Shown: positions 35,051 through 44,384 of the stretch, piece by piece
How the letters are laid out: each line of letters starts with the position of its first letter
Numbering within the stretch: position 1 is the first letter of the stretch
DNA from: Planococcus sp. CP5-4_YE
Lineage (GTDB): Bacteria; Bacillota; Bacilli; Bacillales_A; Planococcaceae
Length of the DNA stretch: 64,000 nt
Assembly (NCBI RefSeq): GCF_019042655.1
Contig: NZ_JAHPZO010000012.1
Span: 1 to 64,000 of the forward strand
Direction of reading: 5' to 3'
The notes under the pieces: model-generated
What the model was told of the DNA's origin: nothing
Seen by the model: the letters and a program-made list of their open reading frames with translations, nothing else
Database searches by the model: none
Translations under genes and position numbers: made by a program

Positions 35051-35083
35051 AACTTGCCGGCGATTGTGCCGGCAAGTTTTTTT
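35051..35083 (+). terminator. Intrinsic terminator
   Basis: AACTTGCCGGC and GCCGGCAAGTT pair around GATTGT, followed by TTTTT. It ends the fusion-protein transcript. Confidence 0.9.
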
Positions 35084-35085
35084 GC

Positions 35086-35116
35086 ATAAAAAAAGCAGCC
35101 TCTAGGGCTGCTTTTC
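35086..35116 (-). terminator. Intrinsic terminator of the DUF948 gene
   Basis: Read on the minus strand, AAAAGCAGCCC and GGCTGCTTTTTTT form a stem with a short AGA loop and a T7 tail. It lies just after the stop codon at 35121. Confidence 0.85.
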
Positions 35117-35120
35117 AATG

Positions 35121-35606
35121 TTAATATTTTTTGGATACCTGTTGTGTAGCAGGGGGTTCCGGGTTATAAGTTGCAGTTGTTTGATCTTGATTTTTCTTCT
35201 TATCCAAGTAGTTCATCAAGCCGGCTGCGTTGTTGCTGTATTGGTTGACTTGGAAACGGTTGGCAGGGTCGTCTTCGACTTTCTTTGAAATGCCTGTCGT
35301 GATGCTGCGGACCACCGAATTCATGTCGATGACTGAATTGATCGTTCCTTTTGCCCCGTCGACAAGGACGGCCACTTTCTCGGATTTCTGTTGGATGTCT
35401 TCTTTCAATTCATTCGTCGTATGCTGCAAATGAGTTGTCTCAAGCATCAGCTTGTCCATGCGGCCTTTCAAGTTATCTGCCGAGCCTTTCATTTCTTTCA
35501 TCGGCTCCTTGATGCCGGATAAGAGCATCACGACACCAACGACGGCGACGATCAGGCCAAGGACAATGATTCCAAGTGCTATGTAAAGCCAGATTATCGA
35601 ATCCAT
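35121..35606 (-). CDS. DUF948-domain protein (YtxG-like)
   Basis: The ATG at 35606, behind AAGGAGG, gives 161 residues. One N-terminal helix (IIWLYIALGIIVLGLIVAVV) anchors the protein; residues 35-110 form a coiled coil (MKEMKGSADNLKGRMDKL). The tail is polar and low-complexity, with QTTATYNPEPPATQQ. This is the DUF948 pattern of general-stress membrane proteins such as YtxG. Function is unknown, perhaps a membrane-tethered scaffold. A longer opening to 35696 has no ribosome site. Confidence 0.82.
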   Translation of the reverse strand: MDSIIWLYIALGIIVLGLIVAVVGVVMLLSGIKEPMKEMKGSADNLKGRMDKLMLETTHLQHTTNELKEDIQQKSEKVAVLVDGAKGTINSVIDMNSVVRSITTGISKKVEDDPANRFQVNQYSNNAAGLMNYLDKKKNQDQTTATYNPEPPATQQVSKKY

Positions 35607-35806
35607 ATAAACTTCCTCCTTTTTGCATTGTGTATTAAGCCATACCCTTTTTAGGCAGTCTTTAACACAAAAACTGAGGATAGCGCTCAATCTCACTGGA
35701 TCCAGAGCTTTAGAACTTTAGCAATGTATGCATTAACTGAACATTCCCAGTTATACATAGAAGGTTTTGCTAGTTTTTTGTAGGTTTATACTCTTTCTTG
35801 TTCCAG

Positions 35807-36505
35807 TTATCGAGGCTCAGCGGATAGAATAAACGCAATATAGCCGATATCCTGGCTGAAATTCCAATCCATGAAAATTTCATCTATACTCCTATGTAAG
35901 GTGTGGGTCAATGGGGCATCTTCAAGAAGCTTTTGTTCCAGAGGGCGTTTGGTCAATTTCAGTATTTCGGAAAACCCTCCCTCAATCAATGCTTTTTCGA
36001 TGCCTACCAAAATGCCGCTGCGCTTCAGCAGCAAGGTTCGGTTACTCATCCACAAGGTCTCAATCTTATTCGGGATGCGCCCGGCTTCTTCGCTGATACG
36101 CTCCACCTGTTTATGGAAAATATCTCGTTCACTATCCTCCGGCCATTCTAGTGGATCTACGATGCCTTCTTCAGCCATGACACCGATGAAGATTCCGCTT
36201 TTCAGCGGTAAATTCCAATCGGCGTATAGCTCGGTAAATTCCAATTGGGTAATCGACAAGAGCTCGCTTAAAATTTCAGACTTCAACGCATTGAACATAA
36301 AATCTCTTGTTTCCAATACGCGTTTGCCTTCTTCTTGGTCAAGTAGGATCTTTTCCATGGGACTGACGAACCCACGGAAATGTATTGTAATGTAAGGCCT
36401 TTTGATTGTGACGTAAACAGAAGCAGGCCCTTTTCCGAAATGCTGACGGAGTAGGTTTGAAATATAACCCGAAACTTCTGATTGAATAGGTCGTGCTTCC
36501 TGCAT
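35807..36505 (-). CDS. MpsC-like (DUF2294) protein with two domain copies
   Basis: The protein has 232 residues. The first half, with SGYISNLLRQHFGKGPASVYV, RPYITIHFRGFVSPMEKIL and VLETRDFMFN, is a standard MpsC/DUF2294 domain. The second half looks like a diverged second copy, with IPNKIETLWMSNRTLLLKRSG in the equivalent place. MpsC is linked to Na+-translocating, membrane-potential-generating MpsAB systems in other Firmicutes. No MpsAB genes are beside it here, so its partner is unclear. AAGGAGC precedes the ATG by nine bases. Confidence 0.75.
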   Translation of the reverse strand: MQEARPIQSEVSGYISNLLRQHFGKGPASVYVTIKRPYITIHFRGFVSPMEKILLDQEEGKRVLETRDFMFNALKSEILSELLSITQLEFTELYADWNLPLKSGIFIGVMAEEGIVDPLEWPEDSERDIFHKQVERISEEAGRIPNKIETLWMSNRTLLLKRSGILVGIEKALIEGGFSEILKLTKRPLEQKLLEDAPLTHTLHRSIDEIFMDWNFSQDIGYIAFILSAEPR

Positions 36506-36949
36506 AATAACTAGCTCCTTCCCGGCATGTGGCAGCCGGCTTGTTCTTTAGTTTTCCATCACTATTTCTTAGTGTCCTGAAAAATGGCTTTTCAATTGCT
36601 GTTCTTTATTGCGTTTCAAATATTACTAAACTCTAAATGAGGGAGGGCGCTTTATTGGGCAGTTAGAAGTGAATAATCCATGAGGAAGCGCATAAGGGGG
36701 GTATAAAATAAAAAAATACGCCAAAAAGAATGATTCATTCTCTTTGGCGTTATTCCCAGCTCTATTGTCAGGTATATACTCTGCGCAATTTCAATATGGC
36801 AGCCCATGCTGCATTTTTAATTAACATTCAATTATTAGTGATGAAGCCTGCTAGAAGTTCTCGGAAATGATTCAACTACTGTATAAAGAATTATAGCGAG
36901 AAAGTCGGAAAATTTCAAGACACTATTAAGGAATGAAGGAAAGAGCAGT
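36506..36949. other. Intergenic region of 444 bases
   Basis: The only feature I can support is the terminator at 36716-36752. The rest presumably contains the promoter of the MpsC-like gene near 36540-36620. No small open frame with a ribosome site stood out. Confidence 0.5.
36716..36752 (-). terminator. Intrinsic terminator
   Basis: On the minus strand ACGCCAAAGAGAATGA and the arm CATTCTTTTTGGCGT pair, then a T-rich tail ATTTTTTTATTTT follows. It ends the NDH-like transcript, which reads toward lower coordinates. Confidence 0.8.
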
Positions 36950-38038
36950 TCATTTGTAAATTGCTTGATAAGCCTTCATGAATTTTTTATCGATATACTG
37001 CTTGAGTTTCCAGGGTATTTTTCCGTGCACACTCCAATTGCCGTAAGTCAATAGCGCTTCGCCACCGCCCGTGGAAAGGATGGCTATATAGCGTTTTTGT
37101 GGAACGAAGAAGGACAATGGATTTCTGTCGAGGAATTTCAATAGATTTTCCCACAAGACAGGGCCTTGGCGAACCGCATAGACCCCGTTTTTCGCAAGGT
37201 CCGGATAGCGGTCGATCGAGACGCAATCGCCTGCACCGAAGACTTCGGGGTAACGGAGCGATTGAAGTGTTTCATGGACAGCCAGAAATCCAGAACGGTC
37301 GACTGGCATGCCCGACTGTTCGAACAAGCTAGGGCTTTTTGGTCCGGTCAACCAGAGCACGTCTGACTGGGGATAAGAAGTGCCGGTGCTTGTAGTGACG
37401 GAAGTTGCGTCAATATCTTCTATAGTTACATCCGTGAAAAAAGGCAATGCTTTTTTCCGGGCGACTGCCTCGATTTTTCTCGAAACGGCCGCTCCTTGAG
37501 CCGATAGCAGAGCTCCGGAACTAAACAGTAAAGCGTCGCTCAAATGCCGTCGCATTCGCCAGGCGTGTGTAGAGAAAGCCAATTCCACGCCCGATGCGCC
37601 GCCTCCGACAATGACAGGCTTGGCGGATTTCCGGAACTTTATTAGTTGATCTGGAAAATGATAATTGGGCTTGATCGGTGAGATGTAGTTTCTAATCGCT
37701 TCCGGACTATCTGTCTGCGACCCGATGTCAAAAGACACTGCATCATAAGGATAGGTCTCGCCATGTTGGCCAATCAATGTGCGAGAGTTCGCGTCGATGG
37801 CGCAGATGGTGTCTTGATAGAAAGCCGCGCCGATTTTTTGGGCGAGCTGTTTCAAATCGATGCGGATCTCATCCAAACCGTAAACACCTTCAGTGAATCC
37901 GGAAAACATCCCCGAATAGTATTGATGCACCGCAGGCGAGATGAGCACCAGCTGCACATCTTCCCGCGGTTTTTTTGCAAATTGTGAAAGGCTATGCAAA
38001 TGTGCATGGCCACCTCCAACCAGGACAACAATCTTCAT
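36950..38038 (-). CDS. NDH-like FAD/NAD(P) oxidoreductase
   Basis: The ATG at 38038, behind AAGGAG, gives 362 residues. The FAD-binding start is VVLVGGGHAHLHSL, a form known from the NDH-like domain fused to or near selenophosphate synthetase. A second Rossmann motif, VIVGGGASGVELAFS, lies near residue 143, and the FAD aspartate is in VFGAGDCVSI near 285. It has no redox CxxC pair and no clear membrane anchor. It is the second gene of a minus-strand pair with the CDP-alcohol transferase, 12 bases after it. An electron-transfer role to a quinone or lipid is plausible; the substrate is unknown. Confidence 0.82.
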   Translation of the reverse strand: MKIVVLVGGGHAHLHSLSQFAKKPREDVQLVLISPAVHQYYSGMFSGFTEGVYGLDEIRIDLKQLAQKIGAAFYQDTICAIDANSRTLIGQHGETYPYDAVSFDIGSQTDSPEAIRNYISPIKPNYHFPDQLIKFRKSAKPVIVGGGASGVELAFSTHAWRMRRHLSDALLFSSGALLSAQGAAVSRKIEAVARKKALPFFTDVTIEDIDATSVTTSTGTSYPQSDVLWLTGPKSPSLFEQSGMPVDRSGFLAVHETLQSLRYPEVFGAGDCVSIDRYPDLAKNGVYAVRQGPVLWENLLKFLDRNPLSFFVPQKRYIAILSTGGGEALLTYGNWSVHGKIPWKLKQYIDKKFMKAYQAIYK

Positions 38039-38050
38039 GTTAAACACTCC

Positions 38051-38632
38051 TTACGACAAAATCCGTTTGGCCTCGGCCATGCGCTGAATAATGGTGAAAA
38101 TCTGCACGGCGATGAACAAAAGGGTGATCGCCGTCAAGTATGGAGAAAAGACGATCATCAAAGTAAACAGGATAAACCCTTCTGTCCGTTCAGCAAGACC
38201 GGCTTGATAATAGAATGATTTCATCCCTTGTTTTTCGGATAATGCCCCGACGGTTAAAAAAACGGTCATGGCGACGATGATCGATGCACTTAGTAGCAGC
38301 AAAGCCCACATCGAGTCCGGAAAGCGGAAAGCGAGCCCCAAGATCACGCTGATTTCCACCAACCGGTCAAAGCTGATATCGAGCAGCGTGCCCCAAGGAG
38401 AAGGCTTTGTTTTTCTCGCCATTGTCCCGTCGACCACATCCAAAAATCCGGACAGCCAAAGCGCGAAGAGCGCCAGAACCGGCAAGTCCAAATAAATGAA
38501 AACACCAGAAGATAAACCGATGGCAAAAGCGGTCTTGGTCACGCCATCAGCAGTGCAGCCTTTTTTCAATAGATAATCAGCGGTCTTGTCGACAGCTGGT
38601 TGTACATGTTTTCTTGCGTATGTATCGAGCAT
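38051..38632 (-). CDS. CDP-alcohol phosphatidyltransferase family protein
   Basis: The protein has 193 residues from the ATG at 38632, with AAAAGGTGA as ribosome site. The catalytic motif DGTMARKTKPSPWGTLLDIS, then FD, matches DG-x2-AR-x8-G-x3-D-x3-D exactly. About six helices follow the family layout. Members join a CDP-linked lipid head group to an alcohol (PgsA, PssA and others), but this one is of the small YnjF-like class with no assigned acceptor. It is divergent from the MerA-like operon and cotranscribed with the NDH-like gene. Confidence 0.88.
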   Translation of the reverse strand: MLDTYARKHVQPAVDKTADYLLKKGCTADGVTKTAFAIGLSSGVFIYLDLPVLALFALWLSGFLDVVDGTMARKTKPSPWGTLLDISFDRLVEISVILGLAFRFPDSMWALLLLSASIIVAMTVFLTVGALSEKQGMKSFYYQAGLAERTEGFILFTLMIVFSPYLTAITLLFIAVQIFTIIQRMAEAKRILS

Positions 38633-38813
38633 ATAATTCACCTTTTCATGTAAAAGATATTCTAAGTATAAAGCATATTGTCGTATAGCCCCCCTGAAGA
38701 ACTCTCTAATCTGAGGGGATTTTTTTTAAGCAGACTAAGCGAGGGTAAATAGGGGTAAGTATATAGGAGTGTTTGTTAAGATATATTTAATTCACGATAC
38801 AAGAAAGGAATTG

Positions 38814-40703
38814 ATGGATATGACCAAGAAATACGATATCGCAATTATTGGAGCGGGCGCAGCAGGCCTGACTGCCGCTTTTACAGCCGCAGGGTTTTCG
38901 AAAAAGACCGTTCTCATCGACAAGAATCTGCCTGGCGGGGAATGTACATGGTCCGGCTGCATTCCGAGCAAATCGCTCATCAATATCGCGAAGGAAGTCC
39001 ATCACGCTAAAAAATATTCACCTGAGCTGAAAGTCGATACATCGGAAGTGTTGAAAGATATCCAAAAAGTCATTCAAAAAGTATACGCTGGGGAATCGCC
39101 GGAAGTCTTAAAAGAATCCGGCATCGACTTTTTGAACGCTTACGCCACATTCACAGGGCCGAATACCTTGGAAGTGGACGGGGAAACGATTGAAGCAAAA
39201 AAAATCATCCTCTCTACTGGCTCAACTCCGTTAGTGCCGCCGATCGATGGCTTGAGGGAAGTGGATTACCTGACCAATGAATCCATCTTCAAATTGGAAT
39301 CATTCCCAAAAACGATGACCATTCTCGGCGCAGGCCCGATCGGCGTCGAAATGAGCCAAGCGCTCAACCGCCTCGGTATTAAGGTGACACTGGTGGAAAA
39401 ATCGGATCGCATCTTATCAAACGATGACGAAGAACTTGCGCTGATGATCCAACAGCGGCTCGTCGAAGAAGGCGTCACGATCTATGCCGGTGCGGCAGCA
39501 GTGAAAGCTGCTCAACAAGGCAGCCAAATTGAACTGACGGTCGAAAAAGACGGCAAGGAAATGACTGTTTCAAACGAGGGGCTCCTCGTAGCGCTCGGAC
39601 GGCAAGCAAATGTATCCGGCTATAATCTGGAAACAGCTGGGGTCGAGTACGATAAGAAACGCATCCAAGTAGACGACCATATGGAAACGACCGCCAAAGG
39701 CATCTATGCCATTGGAGATGTAGTCGGCCCTTATCAACTCTCGCATATGGCCAACGCACAAGGCATCACAGCGACGCAGAATGCCATTTTGCCAATCAAC
39801 CGCAAGATGAATTACGACAATGTGACCTGGTGTACATACACGGATCCGGAACTCGGCCACTCTGGCTTGTCCGAAGCTCAGGCACGCGAACAACACGGCG
39901 ATTCAATTCGCGTTTACGAACAGGATTATGCGGATATCGACCGTGCCAATACGAAACAAGGGTCTATCGGCAAAGTGAAGATCGTTCTCGATAAAAAAGG
40001 CCATATTCTCGGAGCGAGTATTTTGGGCGACAGAGCTGGTGAAATCATTAGCCAAATTCAGACACTCAAAACTCTTGGTATCAATATGGGTAAATTATCC
40101 AGTGTTATCCACCCGTATCCGACCTATAGCGAAGTGCTGGTGAAAATCGGCAAAAAAGTCTATGTCGATAACCTGCTCAACCAACCGGTCGTCAAAACCT
40201 TCAACAAAGCCAAAGCAGGAGAGTTGCCTGTGAAAAAAATCGGCTTGTATGGCGCTGCAGCAGCCACCGGATTTGGCATTGCCAATATGGCGATACAAAA
40301 CAATACCAAGCCACAACTTGGGGTTAAAAATGGCCGTCTCACAGAAGTGCCTTCTACACCGAATGCCGTTTCTTCGCAAACGACGGCGCGAAGCAAATTT
40401 GTGCCGGCATGGCCGTACAATGGCAGCAAAGAGCAAGCGAAAAAGAGCTTGATCGGCATGTTGAAAAGCTATGAAGGCATCCGGATTGTGCAAGTGAATA
40501 ATGATTACGTATATGCCATTGCTTCGAGCAAACTGCTGAAATTCAAGGATGATATCGAATTTTACTTTAATGATGCAGCGCAGCAAATCGAATTCCGTTC
40601 CGCATCACGCGTCGGTTATTCAGACCAAGGAGTCAACCGCAAGCGCTATAACGAAATGAAAAAACGCTATTCAAGCATTTCGACCCACACGCGCAATTCA
40701 TGA
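38814..40703 (+). CDS. MerA-like pyridine-nucleotide-disulfide oxidoreductase fused to DUF1499
   Basis: The protein has about 629 residues. Residues 1-455 are a full flavoprotein disulfide reductase: AIIGAGAAGLTAAF, redox pair CTWSGC in GGECTWSGCIPSK, NAD motif ILGAGPIGVEM, and FAD motif IYAIGDVVG. The C-terminal IHPYPTYSE has Tyr where lipoamide dehydrogenase has its catalytic His, so it is not a standard Lpd. A hydrophobic Ala/Gly-rich segment at about 473-492 follows. Residues 505-622 are a DUF1499 domain (STPNAVSSQ, DDIEFYF, RSASRVGYSDQGVNRKRY). The start is ATG 38814 or 38820, both served by AAAGGA. The next gene overlaps by ATGA. Confidence 0.88.
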   Translation: MDMTKKYDIAIIGAGAAGLTAAFTAAGFSKKTVLIDKNLPGGECTWSGCIPSKSLINIAKEVHHAKKYSPELKVDTSEVLKDIQKVIQKVYAGESPEVLKESGIDFLNAYATFTGPNTLEVDGETIEAKKIILSTGSTPLVPPIDGLREVDYLTNESIFKLESFPKTMTILGAGPIGVEMSQALNRLGIKVTLVEKSDRILSNDDEELALMIQQRLVEEGVTIYAGAAAVKAAQQGSQIELTVEKDGKEMTVSNEGLLVALGRQANVSGYNLETAGVEYDKKRIQVDDHMETTAKGIYAIGDVVGPYQLSHMANAQGITATQNAILPINRKMNYDNVTWCTYTDPELGHSGLSEAQAREQHGDSIRVYEQDYADIDRANTKQGSIGKVKIVLDKKGHILGASILGDRAGEIISQIQTLKTLGINMGKLSSVIHPYPTYSEVLVKIGKKVYVDNLLNQPVVKTFNKAKAGELPVKKIGLYGAAAATGFGIANMAIQNNTKPQLGVKNGRLTEVPSTPNAVSSQTTARSKFVPAWPYNGSKEQAKKSLIGMLKSYEGIRIVQVNNDYVYAIASSKLLKFKDDIEFYFNDAAQQIEFRSASRVGYSDQGVNRKRYNEMKKRYSSISTHTRNS

Positions 40704-41362
40704 ATAAAAAGCGCATCGCCAAATGGCTGCTGGTGGCTGTGGCCATCGGCTTGGGTATCTGGCTCAGCCGTTCCGTTTTTGACGTGGAAGCGGAAGATCT
40801 TCGCAGCTGGATTTTATCGTTCGGGTTATGGGCGCCTGTCATTTACATTATCGTTTACACCATCAGGCCGCTGATTTTCTTCCCGGCCTCGGTGTTGTCG
40901 ATTGCCGGCGGCTTGGCTTTCGGGGCCTGGATGGGCACCCTTTATACCATCATTGGCGCGACTTTGGGGGCAATGCTGTCCTTTCTTGTCGCAAAGACGG
41001 TCGGAAAAAGCATCGTTACAAAAGAGTGGACAGGAAACGCTGCCAAGTTTCAGGCGCAAATGGAACACAACGGATTTTTATATGTGCTGTTATTTCGGCT
41101 GATCCCGGTTATTAACTTTGACTTGATCAGCTATATGGCAGCGATTGCCAAAGTGCGTTTCACCTCGTTTACCTTGGCGACCTTGATCGGTATCATTCCC
41201 GGGACTTTCGCCTATAATTTTCTCGGCAGCAGCTTTGTCAGCGGAAATCCGAAAATCATAGCAACGGCGATCGTTGTATTTGTTATTTTGACGGTCGTCC
41301 CAATTTTGATCCGCAATCGCTGGAACCGGAAAGCAGGCGGCGATTCAGATAAATCGAATTGA
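40700..41362 (+). CDS. TVP38/TMEM64 (VTT-domain) membrane protein
   Basis: The protein has 220 residues and five to six helices. The VTT/DedA signature is LLFRLIPVINFDLISYMAA near residue 130, preceded by LSIAGGLAFGAWMGTLYT and followed by GIIPGTFAYNFLGSS. VTT proteins are re-entrant-loop membrane proteins linked to lipid flipping or small-molecule uptake. The ATG overlaps the TGA of the MerA-DUF1499 gene by four bases, so the two are translated together and probably act together. In other bacteria the MerA-like and VTT parts occur as one fused protein, as I recall. Confidence 0.88.
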   Translation: MNKKRIAKWLLVAVAIGLGIWLSRSVFDVEAEDLRSWILSFGLWAPVIYIIVYTIRPLIFFPASVLSIAGGLAFGAWMGTLYTIIGATLGAMLSFLVAKTVGKSIVTKEWTGNAAKFQAQMEHNGFLYVLLFRLIPVINFDLISYMAAIAKVRFTSFTLATLIGIIPGTFAYNFLGSSFVSGNPKIIATAIVVFVILTVVPILIRNRWNRKAGGDSDKSN

Positions 41363-41444
41363 TTGCTCTAATAGTTAAGCCGTTGTGGAGGCTTGAATAA
41401 GAAATACAGAGAAGCAGCATAAAAGGGATTAGGAAGTGGGACAA

Positions 41445-42689
41445 ATGAAACTATATCCAATAACGGCAATTGGCATGCTGGCACTTGCCTTGTCAGCGTG
41501 TTCATCCGAGGAAGCAGGAAGCGCAACCGATGCAGACAGCTTATTAACGGATGACTGGAGCGTTATTCAAGATAACGCACAAGGCCAGGAAGTCAATATG
41601 TACATGTGGGGCGGAAACGACAACATCAATAATTATTTGGATGACTGGGTCGCACCGCGCATGAAAGAACAGCACGGCATCGAGTTGGTGCGTGTGCCAA
41701 TGAATGATGCACAAGACATCATCAATCAATTGCTCGATGAAAAAACGGCCGGCAAAACGGATGGCAGCATGGACATCGTCTGGATCAACGGTGAAAATTT
41801 CAAAGCTGCGAAAGACAATGACTTGTTGTGGGGAGATTTCACCGGACAATTGCCGAACTTCAATGACTACGTCGATGCGGATGCACCGGAAGTTTCACAG
41901 GATTTCGGAGAACCGGTAGAAGGCTTGGAAGCACCATGGGGCAAGGCTCAATTCGTCTTCGTGCACGATGCGAACCAACACGAGAATCCGCCCAAGTCAA
42001 TGACAGAACTTGCTGATTGGGTGAAACAGAACCCGGGCCAGTTCACATACCCCGCACCGCCTGATTTCACAGGAAGTGCTTTTGTCCGCCAGGTGTTGTA
42101 TGAAACGACCGGGGGACACGAGCAGTATCAGCAGCCTGCAGCAGACATTGAAGATTTGGAAGAACGCCTTGAGCCGATGTGGCAATACCTGAACAGCATT
42201 GAGCCGTATTTGTGGCGGGAAGGGGAAACGTATCCGGAAAGCTTGGCGAAACAAGATCAATTGTTTGCGAGCGGTGAAATCGGCATGACCATGAGCTACG
42301 ACCCGGCACTTGCTGCAAGTGAAGTGTTGAAGGGACGTTTTCCGGAGTCGACCCGCACCTATCTATTAGACGGGGGAACGCTTGCGAATACGCATTTCCT
42401 GTCGATTCCGTTTAATGCCTCGGATAAAGCGGGAGCGCTTGTCGCAATCAATGAACTAATGTCGCCTGCCGCACAAACCGCCAAATTGTCACCAGAGAAT
42501 TGGGGCGATTTAACGGCACTCGACTTGGAAAAATTATCGCCCGAGCAGCAACAGGCGATGAATGAAGTGGACCTGGGGGAAGCGACCCTTTCAATAGAAG
42601 AACTGGAACAAAATCGCTTGCCTGAATTGTCCTCGGATTACATCGATATCATTGAAAAAGGATGGACGGAACATGTGGCGAAAGAGTAA
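41445..42689 (+). CDS. ABC transporter substrate-binding lipoprotein, YnjB-like
   Basis: The ATG at 41445, behind AGGAAGTGGG, gives 414 residues with a lipoprotein signal (lipobox LSAC). The mature protein is a type 2 binding fold: VNMYMWGGNDNINNYLDDWV near residue 50, then DIVWINGENFKAAKDNDLLW near 110 and EAPWGKAQFVFVHD near 165. WINGENFK is a hallmark of the YnjB family (COG4134), whose ligand is unknown. The permease gene overlaps its 3' end by 17 bases. Confidence 0.85.
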   Translation: MKLYPITAIGMLALALSACSSEEAGSATDADSLLTDDWSVIQDNAQGQEVNMYMWGGNDNINNYLDDWVAPRMKEQHGIELVRVPMNDAQDIINQLLDEKTAGKTDGSMDIVWINGENFKAAKDNDLLWGDFTGQLPNFNDYVDADAPEVSQDFGEPVEGLEAPWGKAQFVFVHDANQHENPPKSMTELADWVKQNPGQFTYPAPPDFTGSAFVRQVLYETTGGHEQYQQPAADIEDLEERLEPMWQYLNSIEPYLWREGETYPESLAKQDQLFASGEIGMTMSYDPALAASEVLKGRFPESTRTYLLDGGTLANTHFLSIPFNASDKAGALVAINELMSPAAQTAKLSPENWGDLTALDLEKLSPEQQQAMNEVDLGEATLSIEELEQNRLPELSSDYIDIIEKGWTEHVAKE

Positions 42690-43557
42690 ACCATATCTTT
42701 TGCTGCTGCCAGCCGCCGCTACCATTATCCTCCTGTTTTTCGGGGGGATTTTTGACGGGTTGCTGAAAAGCTTCGGCTATTTTCCGGCGATCGGGGAGAC
42801 GGAGTTGAACCTTGCGGCCTACGACAGGCTCCTGCATTCCGCCTCTTTCTGGGAATCGATGGAACTCACGCTGCGGGTAGCTGCCTTGTCTTCGTTCCTG
42901 TCGGCCGTTATCGGGGCGCTAATTGCCGTAGCTTTGTTTTTTCTCAATGAATCCATGAAAACGAACTCGCCAAAAGCCTGGCATCGCTTATTCCAATTGC
43001 CATTGACCATACCGCATCTGGTCGCCGGCTATATCGTCGTACTGCTGTTCACCCAAAGTGGATTTGTATCGAGAGTACTTGCGGCGTTTGGGTGGATCGA
43101 CAACATCACGGAGTTCCCGGTGCTCGTCAATGACCCGTTCGGATGGGGAATCATCCTCACGTATGCTTGGAAAGAAGCGCCTTTTGTGTCGCTTATGCTG
43201 TATCCGGTGCTGTCTCGGATCCACGGCTCCTGGCGTGAAGTGTCGCGCGTTTTCGGTGCGGGTAATTGGCAATTTATCCGGGAAATAGTCGTGCCGGCCA
43301 TAATGCCGGGGTGGGCAATTGCGACGTTCATCGTCTTTGTGTTTACTTTTTCCGCTTTTGAAGTGCCTTATCTGCTGGGTGTCACTTATCCAAGCGTATT
43401 GCCGGTTTACTCGTATCAGCTGTACACAAGCGGCACGCTTTCAGATCGCCCCGAAGCGCTCGCGGTCAATATGATTCTTGCGGCTATCACGATTTTACTG
43501 GGCCTAGTGGCATATTACTTCAGTAAGCGCTGGAACGTACTCAAGGGGTGGGGCTAA
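42673..43557 (+). CDS. ABC transporter permease, YnjC-like N-half
   Basis: The protein has 294 residues from the ATG at 42673, with AAAAGGATGG upstream. Six helices are predicted; the coupling loop is SRVFGAGNWQFIREIVVPAI at about residues 193-212. It corresponds to the first half of the long, fused YnjC permease of E. coli, here a separate chain. Its stop TAA overlaps the start of the second permease (TAATG). Confidence 0.85.
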   Translation: MWRKSKPYLLLLPAAATIILLFFGGIFDGLLKSFGYFPAIGETELNLAAYDRLLHSASFWESMELTLRVAALSSFLSAVIGALIAVALFFLNESMKTNSPKAWHRLFQLPLTIPHLVAGYIVVLLFTQSGFVSRVLAAFGWIDNITEFPVLVNDPFGWGIILTYAWKEAPFVSLMLYPVLSRIHGSWREVSRVFGAGNWQFIREIVVPAIMPGWAIATFIVFVFTFSAFEVPYLLGVTYPSVLPVYSYQLYTSGTLSDRPEALAVNMILAAITILLGLVAYYFSKRWNVLKGWG

Positions 43558-44384
43558 TGAAAAAACATCCGCAGCTTCTGTCCTTGTTTGCATTCATCGC
43601 ATTAATCATTTTTGTCGTCGTCCCGTTTGTTCCCTTGATTTTATCTAGCGTGTCATTCAGTTGGCGCTGGCCGGATGTATTGCCTGAGTCATGGAGTTTT
43701 CGTGCGTGGGAATACGTATTGAATGACGGGCGAACATGGCAAGCGGTCGGGATCAGCTTATGGATTGCCTTGATTGTAACAGCCGTGAACATCTTACTGG
43801 CGCTCCCGGCGGCCAACGCGTTGGTGCGTTATCCAGTCCGCGGCAGATGGCTATTCGAAGCGATCATTTTTGCGCCAATCATCATTCCGCCTTTTATCTC
43901 AGTCATGGGGATCCACTTGACCTTTTTGCGGCTCGGATTGACTGAAACTGTTCTTGGGGTCGTGTTAGCACATATCGCGCCGACTTTGCCGTATATGTTC
44001 CGTGCAGTCATGATTAGCTATCAAACCTTGTCAGCGGATTGGGAAGACCAAGCGCGCATGCTGGGGGCGCGTGCGCTGCCGCGATTCTTTCACGTCGTGC
44101 TGCCGCATCTGTTGCCAGGCATATTGGCAGGCGCCAGTTTAAGCGTCTTGATTTCCTTGAGCCAATACTTGATCACCTTCATCATCGGTGCCGGCCAAGT
44201 GGTTACCTTGCCGATTTTGCTGTTCCCGTTTGTCAGTGGAGGAGACCCAGGCATTGCATCGGCTTATTCATTGCTCTATGCAGCCATTGCCATTGCGGCT
44301 TTGGTTGGAATGGACGCCGCTTTAAAACGTTATTATCAACTGAATAAAGCCCCACAGGACTTGGCGAAAGGAGGGAAACCGTGA
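43557..44384 (+). CDS. ABC transporter permease, YnjC-like C-half
   Basis: The protein has 275 residues from ATG 43557. Six helices and the coupling loop ARMLGARALPRFFHVVLPHL at about 167-186 are present. It is the second half of the YnjC-type permease pair. Overlaps on both sides (TAATG before, GTGA after) show tight translational coupling with its partner and the ATPase. Confidence 0.85.
   Translation: MKKHPQLLSLFAFIALIIFVVVPFVPLILSSVSFSWRWPDVLPESWSFRAWEYVLNDGRTWQAVGISLWIALIVTAVNILLALPAANALVRYPVRGRWLFEAIIFAPIIIPPFISVMGIHLTFLRLGLTETVLGVVLAHIAPTLPYMFRAVMISYQTLSADWEDQARMLGARALPRFFHVVLPHLLPGILAGASLSVLISLSQYLITFIIGAGQVVTLPILLFPFVSGGDPGIASAYSLLYAAIAIAALVGMDAALKRYYQLNKAPQDLAKGGKP

Noticed and set aside
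38692..38728. A terminator between the divergent CDP-alcohol transferase and MerA-like genes
   Set aside because: CCCCT and AGGGG give only a five-base stem with an 18-base loop before the T8 run; I do not regard it as convincing.
38814..40703. Calling the flavoprotein mercuric reductase or lipoamide dehydrogenase
   Set aside because: There is no N-terminal HMA domain or C-terminal Cys pair for mercury, and the Lpd catalytic His is Tyr.
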